Assembly (NCBI GenBank): GCA_034620365.1
Contig: JAQGEQ010000270.1
Coordinates: 744,001-808,000 of the forward strand
DNA length: 64,000 nt
Reading direction: 5' to 3'
DNA from: Pegea sp. RAD2-039
Lineage: Eukaryota; Chordata; Thaliacea; Salpida; Salpidae
Below are positions 38,374 through 48,283 of this stretch, one piece after another. The translations under genes and the position numbers were made by a program. The notes under the pieces were generated by a model, which did not search any database, had not been told where the DNA came from, and saw only the letters and a program-made list of their open reading frames with translations. Every line of letters starts with the position of its first letter. Within the stretch, counting starts at the first letter, position 1.

Positions 38374-39315
38374 ATGCCTTTTGGAACTGGGAAGGAGGAA
38401 GAACAATCTCGGAAACTTTTCATTGGAGGCATGTCACATGAAACAACTGATGAGGCATTAAGAAGTTATTTTGAAAAATATGGTGAAGTTTGTGATAGTG
38501 TAGTGATAAAAGAAAAAGGTTCAGACAGATCTAAAGGGTTTGGTTTTGTCACATATCAAACTGAAGAAGAAGCTGATGCTTGTATGAATGAAAGACCCCA
38601 TTTCTTGGATGAAAGACAAATAGATGTGAAACGGGCCGTTTCAAGAGAAGAGTCTTCAAAGCCTGGGGCACATGTTCAGGTTAAAAAAATATTTATCGGT
38701 GGTATAAGGGAGTGTGTTGATAAAGACTCACTGTATGCTTACTTCTCTGATTATGGCAGCATTGTCAGCTGTGAAATTCCAATGGATAATGATCAACAAA
38801 GACCAAAAGGTTTTGCTTTTATTACTTTCAATGATTTTGATCCTGTTGATAAGTTAGTTGCCAAAAGACATCATCGAATAAATGGAGTTCGTTGTGAAGT
38901 AAAAAAAGCTTTATCTAAAGTAGAGATGGAAAAAGCTCGCTTTCAATTGGATACAAGACAAAGATCTAGCGATTATGGCCGCTTTGGCAGTCGTGGAAGA
39001 CCTAGAGGAAGTGTTCGAGAAAGAGATCCATACAGTGGGAGTAGTTATATGCGTAGAAGTGCCCAAGGCAGAGGTGATTACTATTATAGAGGAGGAGGAG
39101 GTTATGATGATTACAATTATGGTGGTTATGATGATGTCGGTTATGGGTCAAGTTATGGGAATGGATACTCAAGTTATGGTCCTATTAGAAACCAAGGGTC
39201 ATCACAACGGTCTAGACGTCCTTATCATGGCAGTTATTCTAGCTCTTATGGTGGTTATGATGACCACTATGACAATTATGATTATGGTTATGATGAACCT
39301 TTTTTTGGCATGTAA
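38374..39315 (+). CDS. hnRNP A/B-family RNA-binding protein
   Basis: 313 residues in a single exon. Two RRMs in tandem: RRM1 with RNP2 KLFIGGM and RNP1 KGFGFVTY, RRM2 with RNP2 KIFIGGI and RNP1 KGFAFITF. The inter-RRM linker KRAVSREESSKPGAHVQVKK is diagnostic for the hnRNP A1/A2B1/A3 group. The C-terminal third is Gly/Tyr/Asp/Ser/Arg-rich with repeated YGGYDD and several RGR, a low-complexity prion-like tail. Expected role: nuclear pre-mRNA binding and splicing control. The start is the ATG at 38374, 11 nt after a TTTAG acceptor; the upstream in-frame extension has no ATG. Poly(A)-like ATTAAA near 39378 lies before the next gene, which begins only 272 bp after this stop on the same strand. 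Confidence 0.95.
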   Translation: MPFGTGKEEEQSRKLFIGGMSHETTDEALRSYFEKYGEVCDSVVIKEKGSDRSKGFGFVTYQTEEEADACMNERPHFLDERQIDVKRAVSREESSKPGAHVQVKKIFIGGIRECVDKDSLYAYFSDYGSIVSCEIPMDNDQQRPKGFAFITFNDFDPVDKLVAKRHHRINGVRCEVKKALSKVEMEKARFQLDTRQRSSDYGRFGSRGRPRGSVRERDPYSGSSYMRRSAQGRGDYYYRGGGGYDDYNYGGYDDVGYGSSYGNGYSSYGPIRNQGSSQRSRRPYHGSYSSSYGGYDDHYDNYDYGYDEPFFGM

Positions 39316-39587
39316 AAGTGCCATATGGGTGGTTGGTGCCATCTTTTGTTCAGTCGTTTGATATTTAGGAAGCAAAATTAAATTTTGTAAAACATTCAGT
39401 TTCTTTGGCTAATAATTTTTTAACATTAATACAAAATTCTTTGTATTTAGTTTTTTTATTTATTAAACATTGGTTTTAAGCACCAATTTGTAGATAAAAG
39501 TTGAAGAAAAATAGAATAAGACAGTAACCTAAGTTTTTTTCATTAATTTCATATGAAATTGTGATTCATTTTTTAGGTATATAAATA

Positions 39588-41164
39588 ATGGACATTAATG
39601 AATATTTAGTAAATTGTGACAACAATTTGGTTTTGAGCTCTAAATTTCCAGACAAATTGATTTCAGAAGACTGTATACTAGGTATAGATGAAGCTGGTAG
39701 AGGCCCTGTTTTAGGTAATAATATTTTGTGCACCTATTGAATTGGGGATAGATTTATAGTAATGTTTTTAGGGCCAATGGTATACTCAGCTTGTTTTGTT
39801 CCAATTTCTTGTGAACAAGATTTAAAGCTACTAGGTTGTGATGATTCTAAAGTCCTAAAAGAGGAAAAAAGAGATGAATTATTTGATAAATTAAATAAAA
39901 AAACAGATGATTTTGTAGGATGGATAGTTCATATTATCTCTCCTCAAACGATATCCACTTCAATGTTAAACACGTAACAAATTACTGCATCATATTACTA
40001 TCTATTAAATGTATCTATTTTAAAACATTAGTGGATTTATTATTATAAGTTCATGTATTATTATTATTTGTTTGAAATGTAGATTAGATTCATAATAAAT
40101 GTTAACTTAGTTAAGAAAATTTCTAATGAATTTATGTAAAGTAGAAAATATTATTATAATTATTTATTATAGAAGATAATTTATTGATGTAATTTATTTC
40201 GAATTATAAATCTTTTTAACTTTTAAGAAAATAATCCAACTGTTGTTTTTTCTGATATGTTATTATTTGTGTCTAAACACATTTGTTGATGATTTGTAGA
40301 CCAAAGTTTAGTTTAAATGCAATATCTCATGACTCAGCAATAGGATTAATTAATCAGGCTTTAAAAAAAGGTGTAAAAGTGAAACAAGTTTATGTGGATA
40401 CTGTAGGACCCCCTGATACTTATCAGGCCAAAATTCAGGTAAGTTTTTTGCTCAAATTTTAAATAAAAGTTTGAAATTTGTTTTATGATGATTTTTTTAA
40501 ATCAAATTAATTTATGATTTTCTTTTGGTAGAAAATATTTCCTAACATAAAAGTCAGAGTCGAGAAGAAAGCGGACTCAAAATTCCCGATTGTTAGTGCA
40601 GCAAGTATTTGTGCAAAAGTCTGCAGAGACAAAGTCATCTCAAAATGGGATTTCAAAGAAAATCAGCAAATAGATCGAAAGTACGGGTCAGGTTATCCTG
40701 GAGGTAGCGAGCAAGCTTTCTAAGTATCTAGCAATTTCGTGTAAACATTTTTTGTGTCTTCAGATCCAGCCACAAAAGCTTGGCTCCGTAAAAACTTGGA
40801 TAAAGTCTTCGGCTTTCCAAGCTTTGTACGATTTAGCTGGTCCACAGGTGGTTTTGTAGTTTAAACTTTGTTTCAAATCAATTATTTACAATCTTTATTA
40901 ACTGGATAATACTTGAGAGTTTTGTGAGCTTAATGAGATCTAACAATCTACATCTAGTTGATTTCTGACAAAACATTTTAATAAACAGCAAAGAATATTC
41001 TGGATGTTGATGGTGTTCGAGTTCAGTGGTCTGATGATGAAGATGAAAATGAAAATAAGAAAAAAAAGAAATCTATGAATAAGTTTCTATCATCTAGTAA
41101 AAATATAAAGAAGAAGAATTGGTTTTTTGAAAAGAATAATATTTCTGTTGTTGACAATTTTTGA
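39588..41164 (+). CDS. RNASEH2A: Ribonuclease H2 catalytic subunit A
   Basis: Six exons: 39588-39714, 39772-39973, 40300-40438, 40532-40703, 40764-40847 and 40989-41164; 900 nt, 299 residues, the same length as the human protein. Removes ribonucleotides and RNA from RNA:DNA hybrids in the nucleus. Catalytic acidic residues are all visible: GIDEAGRGP (Asp and Glu), YVDTVG (Asp) and [19 protein letters not shown] (Asp), matching human Asp34, Glu35, Asp141 and Asp169. [13 protein letters not shown] matches the family region carrying the substrate-sensing tyrosine. The C-terminus is charged ([13 protein letters not shown]) as expected before the PIP region. The first intron is 57 nt. The ATG follows a TTTTTTAG acceptor by 11 nt. 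Poly(A) signal AATAAA at 41333. Confidence 0.97.
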
Positions 41165-42585
41165 ACAAACAACTTTTTATTTTCTACATATTTTTTGCGA
41201 TTTATTTTTATGATCAAGTCTTATTTTGATTTGTTATTTTGAAGTTGTTTTGTTTCTAGGAAATACTGAAGATATTAGTCTGTTGTTAAAATATTTGTTT
41301 GTTGCAAAAGTTTGTGATGAAATTATTATTTTAATAAACTAAAAGAGCTTACAAATTTGAATGTGGATCTTTAAATAATTATAATATTTGATAACTGCCT
41401 CACGTGTTCAGTAATAGGAAGACAGTTTTATGTTTTTTGCATCATTTTTTTTTTCTCATAAAGTTTGTTGTATAATTAAACCAATTTAAAAACTTATCAA
41501 GTAAATTAGCCTTGAATTTGAAAAAATATTCGAATATAATTAATTTGTTGATAGCTAAGATAAAATTTATTTTCAAAAAAGATTTTAATCATCTAATGTC
41601 TCAATAAAAACTTCAATAATTTGATTTATTAACTTGCATAATTTTCCGGCCAGATAATATTTGTTTGAAATAACAAAACTTAAACATTTCGAATTGGTTA
41701 CTCAGTAATTTGAATAATGGTAGTTTGTTTTATTGATCAATCCAAATGTAATCAGTTATAATTATTATTTAGTTATTTCGCATTTAAAATAGTAAATCTT
41801 TAAATAAATAACAACTACTTGATGTAAATAACTAATTTCAATTCTTACAAATTCAGTATTTGAATATAAAAATTGAATTATAAATAAAAATTGTGATTTT
41901 TAGCACAATAGAACTTTCAGAGATTGTTGCAAGTATAGTTGCTAGAACAAACGATTTAGATTTTAGAATATTTACATGCTGCTGAATCAAAATTGTATTT
42001 TATTGAGGAGAAATTATTTTCTTGTAACAGTTTATTAGTTCTTTGTAGAAAAGATGATATTTTAGTTGAAAAGAAAGCTTACTTCAGTCAGTGAATACTT
42101 TTATGAAAGCTTATAAGTGATTTAAGAAGTAAAAATTAATAAGCAGCTATTTTTATATAAATTATTCAAATAAGTTATTGAGTCAGTTTATTTCTGTTTT
42201 TTTTTAAACAAAGTTTATATTTTAATGATAGTAATGAGATAATGAAGAAACGAAGTCTTTTATACTTTGCAGAAATTTCGTTTTAATCTTCAGTACAGTT
42301 CGAATGTAAATTAGAAAATTTTCAGTTTTATAGATATACATTAGACCACTTTATATAAATGTTCATCATGTTTAGCTTCCTTAACTGAAGAAATATAAAA
42401 TTAAAAGATCTACTTTGTTTGGATGTGATCTTAAATTTTGCGCTCAACTTGTATTTTTCAGTGCATCATTAGAAAACAGTCTTATTGGATAATTTCAAAG
42501 TAGAAAAATTTGATTAATTTTAATTTGCAGTTTTTAGATTGTATCTAAGTTTTAGTTTCACATTTTTACATTTAATTGCTTCAAA
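41165..42585. other. AT-rich intergenic region, no gene seen
   Basis: 3' UTR of RNASEH2A to about 41.35 kb, then AT-rich sequence leading to the first membrane-protein paralogue. A TTTGCAG acceptor-like site occurs about 55 nt before the ATG at 42586. Confidence 0.55.
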
Positions 42586-44400
42586 ATGAGATGGTTTTTA
42601 AACAATTATCAACGATTTTTTGATATGGTTGATATAAAAGATATTGCCATGAGAGTCAGTCCTTTTGTTATTTACATAATTCCAATCGTTTTTTCGAAAA
42701 AATTTAAAAAGCAGATGGTACCACCAATGATAATGAGTCTTTGCTTAACCACACAAATTGTAAGTTAAACTTTTCTTTGCTTAATATTATCAGCCTCAAA
42801 TTAAGATTATCATGAATTAATTTTTTTTCTAAGTTTGTATTAAACTACTAGTATATTTTTTATGAAATAAATATCAATATAAAACCTTTCGTTTCAAATG
42901 CCACTTAACTTTAAATTCTATTTAAATATTATCCAATTAAGTTCTAAGATCAGGTTAACTAAACTCAAAAGTTCTTAAGTTTTTTTAAGATTACATTTAA
43001 GAAAATTAGATTTTTACAATCATGCTTTATAGCTCAGTTCAAACAAACGCTTTTAGCAATTATCACGAAAGAAATAAATTTAAATGAGATGTACTAAAAT
43101 GTTTGAGTTTGATTTTAAATAAGCTTTTTATAAGCTTGATCTGTTTAAAGCCAACTAAATTTCTTTTAACAATCCATTGTTTAATATGTCTTCACTAATG
43201 ATTAAAACCGATTTGCTTATATAAAACAGATGTATGCAATATTGACTTATCGACCATTTAAGCCAGAAAATACCACCAATTTTATTTCCTGGATTGGTCA
43301 AAAAATTGCAGAAGCTGCTTATCAAGCATTTATAGGAAATCAACCTGTTTCACGTTACAGATTCATTTCAACGTTTGCTCTAAACTTTTCTTTGATAGCA
43401 GCTTTAATTCGTTCTACAAATCTTAGTCAAAAAGCAATGTGAGTATTTATTGACTAAAGGATAAAGTATATCTCACTCAATTCACACAATTAGTGTTTTA
43501 TTTACTAAATAAGTACTTATAATATTATTAGTAAGTAATTTTACTAATATGGTTAAAATAATGATTGTTTTATTTTCGGTGAACTTACTCTAATGTAATT
43601 ATGTTTTTTTTACAGAGGCTTTTTTGATTTGGTTTTTTCACAAACATCTACATTTATTTTGTTTCTAGACCAAAATTCCATGTCCAACTTTTTCTTACTC
43701 TTGCTCGCTGCTTTTGCAATTAATATTCTTTCTTGGGTTAGTTTAGGAGTGTTGAAATTAATCTGAGACTCAGATAATTAGAAATATAAATAATAAATAT
43801 TTTTAGAATAAATATAAATGACAAAAAATAATAAGTACTTAATGAGTAAAAAGCTAAACTAAAAATTTTGGAAAATTATTTTCTTAATTTATTTTGCAGG
43901 TAAAAGAAATTAGGAATTTTAGGAGAAATTCATCTTTATGGAAAAAATTTGTTTTAACCATACTGGGGATGATTATATTAATGACGGGTTTGAGTTCACA
44001 ATATATGTAAGCTGATTAGAAATATTTGAAATTTGCCAAATAGCTCTTGTTATATAGTTTGAAGCGAAATTGAATTATCTAATAGTTTATTTAAGATGTT
44101 CAATAAACTAATAACTTGATAGAATTTCGAATTCTCTTCTATACATATCAATTTTCGTAATTGAATAAAAAATAAACTTCTTAAATTACTAGCATTCATT
44201 AACTAAACTCTAATTCTTTAAATAAATATTTTTGCAGATCTCCAAGAGAATCTTATGATGGTAATCAGTTTTTTGCCAATGCATTATTTCCTATCTCAAT
44301 GACAATTTTATTATTTTTTTCGAAAAAACAAAAAACTTCTCCCAGTATTTTCCATCGATTTTTTAGTTGTTGCAAATTTTGCATAAGAAAGCAAAAATAA
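42586..44400 (+). CDS. Unrecognised multipass membrane protein, paralogue A
   Basis: Five exons: 42586-42759, 43230-43438, 43616-43736, 43900-44006 and 44238-44400; 774 nt, 257 residues, phases consistent. About six or seven hydrophobic segments are visible, for example VSPFVIYIIPIVF, MVPPMIMSLCLTTQIMYAIL, FISTFALNFSLIAAL, FFLLLLAAFAINIL, FVLTILGMIILM and ALFPISMTILLFF. The hydrophilic loop in exon 2 (YRPFKPENTTNFISWIGQKI) carries an NTT sequon. The tail is basic with CCKFC and ends RKQK, a possible ER-retrieval-type dilysine. I recognise no family and assign no function. Exon structure and lengths of exons 2-4 (209, 121, 107 nt) are identical to paralogue B 3 kb downstream. 163 bp of exon 2 are identical in the two genes while the other exons have diverged strongly. 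Confidence 0.85.
43245..43407 (+). repeat. 163-bp block identical to paralogue B (conversion tract, A side)
   Basis: Every base from 43245 to 43407 equals 46396-46558. Immediately outside the block the two genes differ again (TTG versus ATT on the left, ATTCGTTCT versus ACTCGTTCG on the right). The block stays inside exon 2. Confidence 0.93.
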
Positions 44401-46064
44401 GAAGAAATATGAATCTAACAATTTTCATTTTTTTATCGATAAATTTCTGAACACTTAAACAAGATAAATTGTTTTACAAAAATGTAACTCTCACAATAGT
44501 TTTTTTGTTGAGAAAAATATTAACTTTTTTCGATTTTTTGGTGTTTCTAATCATGATTCAATACTAAATAAGTTCTCTTATATCTGATTTTTTATTTTTC
44601 TATTTAAAAGTTCATAAGATATGAAAATTATAAGGATTTACATAATCACAAAACTAGTTAAAGTATTCAAAAATTAGTTTCTTATATTTAAATTCTAATA
44701 AAAATCAATTCTAGAAAAGATACAAAAACTGTTTTCCCCGTAAAAAAATATTTCAGTCAATTTTTTTTCCTTTTTGGCGACCATTTTGTTATTTTTTTAT
44801 ATACATTTTTATGTATGCCCTTTCCTAACTTTAATCAACCTGATTTCAAAGTAATTACGGCCCATTAAACCTTTTTAAGCTAGGAGCTATTCGATGGGGT
44901 TTTCTACAACAATTTCATTAAAATTTTGACTAATTCTTACATAACTTTGTTTCACTCAAATCTTCTCTTAGCTCAATCCTATTATATCTTCAACTTACAA
45001 TAAAAGTCTTTTGAATGAAAAGCATCTCTCACACAAAAATCTAAAGTTGATAAATTTCATTCAGCGTACAGAGTTTGAAACTGAAGTGGCTCGATTACAG
45101 GGAATTTAAAATCGATGTTAACGGTTCATCACCCCTATCTTATAAATGAGTTAAATCTAGTTTAAGTTCCCGCTCATCTATACTAACTCCTTATTGATTA
45201 AAATGAAGATGGTCATCTCAATGATCTTATAAAAGTGAACTTTTTAAGCTTTTAAAAGATCTTCACCAAAGATGAAAAATCAAATCAAATTGTAATAAGG
45301 GCCAGTCATTGTGGCAATCTAGTGGCCAGTCATTGTAAGCAACTTCACCTCTCCAGCTGACCAACGCTTCCTTGTACCCACGAGAAAGTCTTTTTATTTA
45401 TCTTATCTGAATCACCGAAGTCAATCAATTTGATAGTCTCTTTATGTTCTCGAAGAAGCTTTGGTGGAGAAGTTCTGATGACATTCCAGCTTAGTATCAC
45501 AGCAAGTATTTTCATTCAAAATTTGTTTACTCTTTGTTGAGAGCTTTCATAAACATTTAAACTTTTCTTTTATTATGAACCAGAAGTGCTAAGAAAACAG
45601 TTTTTCAAAAATAGAATTGATTAAAAATGTTGCAATGTTTTTTTTTAAAGAAATCTCATTAAAAATTAAGAGAAAGGGATTTTTTATTTTTAGAAGAATA
45701 AAATTGCTTATGTTGCTTATTCTATTTATTATAGAGATAAAAGAGCCCTTTAGAAATATAAGTGAAAAGACGATAAAGGAAATAGTTCTGATGATAGAGG
45801 TTTAATTAGAATCTGTGTTTTTTAAGGAAGCAAGAGATTACAAATTTATTTGATTCAATTTCTTTATTAGTAGGAAAATTTTGATGATTAAACCTAAAAG
45901 TATTTTTGAACAAAGACTTAGCTGCGTGCTACTAAAATTCCAATCAGTTTTGCTAATACATCAATTCATAACATTTGCAGGTATAAGGACACAAACTCGG
46001 TTATCCTGTTCTAAACTAATTTGGAATTTTTAACGAATTGCAATTTGAAGTATTTACGGTTTAA
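44401..46064. other. Spacer between the two membrane-protein paralogues
   Basis: AT-rich at first; from about 44.8 to 45.5 kb somewhat richer. At 45302-45343 the 13-mer GGCCAGTCATTGT occurs twice around CAATCTAGTGGCC, which also resembles part of a CTCF motif on the minus strand. No coding sequence is credible; the frame at 45617-45805 is Ile/Lys/Phe-rich. Confidence 0.5.
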
Positions 46065-47519
46065 ATGACCTTTGACTCAAAAAAAATGAAAAGTGAAAAA
46101 ACTTTTCACTCTATTTTAGAGATATTAAAAATTATTGATACTGAAGATCTTCTTCGAAGAGTTGTTCCTTTTTCTATTTATATATTTCCGATAATCTTTT
46201 CAAAAATAATGAAAAAGCAAATGGTGCCCCCAATGGTGATGACTCTTTGCTTAACGTCACAACTTGTAAGTTGAACTGAAGTTGGGAGATTTGATAGAAG
46301 ATTATTTAAGATTTTCTTGAATTGTACATTAAATTAGACAGTAATTATTTGTGTGATAAACTTATTATTTATTTTAACAGATTTATGCAGTAATTACTTA
46401 TCGACCATTTAAGCCAGAAAATACCACCAATTTTATTTCCTGGATTGGTCAAAAAATTGCAGAAGCTGCTTATCAAGCATTTATAGGAAATCAACCTGTT
46501 TCACGTTACAGATTCATTTCAACGTTTGCTCTAAACTTTTCTTTGATAGCAGCTTTAACTCGTTCGACAAATTTTAGTCAAAAAGCAATGTAAGTAAAAA
46601 TCTAAAAGCGATGGTGTTATTTTTTGTAGTACAGTAAATACAATAAGATTTATCCAGTAAAAATAAAAAAAATATCAAGAAGCTTAAATAAAACTTTAAG
46701 CGATAACAATGTTCTATAATTCTAACATTTATTCTATGATCTATAAATTGTATAAAATCTTATACTTATGGTGTTAACTTTACAGAGCTTTTTTTGATTT
46801 AGTCTTGTGTCAGACTTCTATGCTTGCTTTGTTTCTAAATATCAATTCAAAACTCAGCTTTCTTTTACCTATCTTTGCTGCTATCATGATCAACATCTTT
46901 TCATTGGTTAGTTTGGAAATGTTGTAATTATTTTAAAAGTAAAATATTTGTGTTTGATAACAGTATTGAAATAAAGATACTTGACAACAAACTTATGAGT
47001 TTTACAAATAATGTTTTAGTACAAATAAAGTTCTTTTTAAATTTATGTTACAGGTAAAAGAGTATAGAAGTTTTAAAAAATGTTTAGATGAAAAGAAGAA
47101 ACTGATTCCAATTATTTTGGGAATTATTATAGCAGTGATAGCTTCAATCCTACAGTATCGGTTAGCTACTTTAATGATTCAACTAAACATTTTTTTGAAG
47201 AGTTTCGAATTATTAGCTTAAACGTTTTTAAAAGTATTTAATCTGTTATTCAAATCTTTAAATAATTTAATTATTTGATTAGATCCGATTTAATGCGTCT
47301 AAACTCTGTTATTAAACAATGAGTTAATAGTTTTAATTAACTCCAATTACAAGATGATTTTTTTGCAGCTCTTCTAGAGAAACTTATGACGATAATCAGA
47401 TTTCTGTAAACGCGCTCTTTCCCGTTTCAATGAATCTTTTATTAATTGCTTCTAAGAAAGTTAAATCACCACCAGGAAAAATTTCAAAATTCCTTAATCG
47501 ATGCAAACGCTGCAAGTGA
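46065..47519 (+). CDS. Unrecognised multipass membrane protein, paralogue B
   Basis: Five exons: 46065-46265, 46381-46589, 46786-46906, 47054-47160 and 47369-47519; 789 nt, 262 residues. Same architecture as paralogue A, with a 9-residue longer N-terminus (MTFDSKKMK start). Exon 1 shares KKQMVPPM-MxLCLT; exon 3 about half its residues (FFDLV, QTS, LFL, NIxS); exon 4 about a third; exon 2 is nearly identical. The C-terminus ends in CKRCK, a CxxC pair like CCKFC in copy A. Introns are shorter than in A and not similar to it. Membrane location is inferred from hydrophobicity. No function is assigned. The gene converges on CACHD1, whose stop lies 765 bp away. Confidence 0.85.
46396..46558 (+). 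repeat. 163-bp block identical to paralogue A (conversion tract, B side)
   Basis: Partner of 43245-43407, direct orientation, about 3.15 kb apart. Confidence 0.93.
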
Positions 47520-48283
47520 CAAGCAGCGAATGTCAGTTTGAAATATAAAGTGAAAAAGTCTTTTAAATTAGCCTATGTATATATAAATATTCCTTATACA
47601 CGTTACGTTGAGATTGTTTAATCTAATTAATATTTTGTAAACAAAACTGTAATTTGTTCTTTTAATGAAAGATATTAAACGTTTCATTTTTTGTTTTGAT
47701 GACAATTTACTTTTAAAAATAATTACAATTATATCGAAAAACATTAAAATAATTGTTTTGTTAGAATTTCAATGCTCTATTTAAATTGATAATCAATTAT
47801 AGATTTGCGTAAAATGTAAAACATACATTTTGAAAAATTTAGTTTGATTTTATAAACAGTAATTTCTATCAGAAATAAGCAATCCTGATCTTAGTAAATC
47901 CTTATCTAGTTAAAAAGAAGAAGACTCAAGCCCATCAAAATATTTTATTAAAGTGATTGCAACAATCATATAAATACTTTTTAAAAGCTTGCAAATGGTT
48001 TTAAATTGGTTTTGGCTTTAGAAATTTTTATTTGGCAGTGATAATGATAATAATATTTGCATAAGAGAATAAAAAGTAATGCAAAATAACCTTCATAAGC
48101 CATAGACCATTTTTTTTTTAATTTTTCAAAGAAAATATCAAGAAAGAAAAAAATAATTGAAAAGTTGATGCAATTTAAATAGCTTGCATAGAAAGCAAAA
48201 TGCATTAAAGTTATGAGAACTAAAGTATTTTTTTTGCGAGAAAAAGGGTTTGATTTAATGAATGCAAAAATATAGTCACGTGA
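47520..48283. other. Convergent 3' intergenic region
   Basis: Holds the 3' UTRs of paralogue B (plus) and CACHD1 (minus). A reverse-strand AATAAA lies at 48027-48032. A palindromic TCACGTGA is at 48276-48283, directly abutting the CACHD1 stop codon, and a second at 48288-48295 overlaps its last codons. Confidence 0.5.

Noticed and set aside
38975-39361. 128-codon Met/Val-rich frame overlapping the hnRNP gene
   Set aside because: It is a shifted reading of the Gly/Tyr/Asp-rich tail of the hnRNP coding sequence.
45617-45805. 62-codon Lys/Ile-rich frame between the membrane-protein paralogues
   Set aside because: No similarity to either paralogue, no splice signals, chance-like composition.
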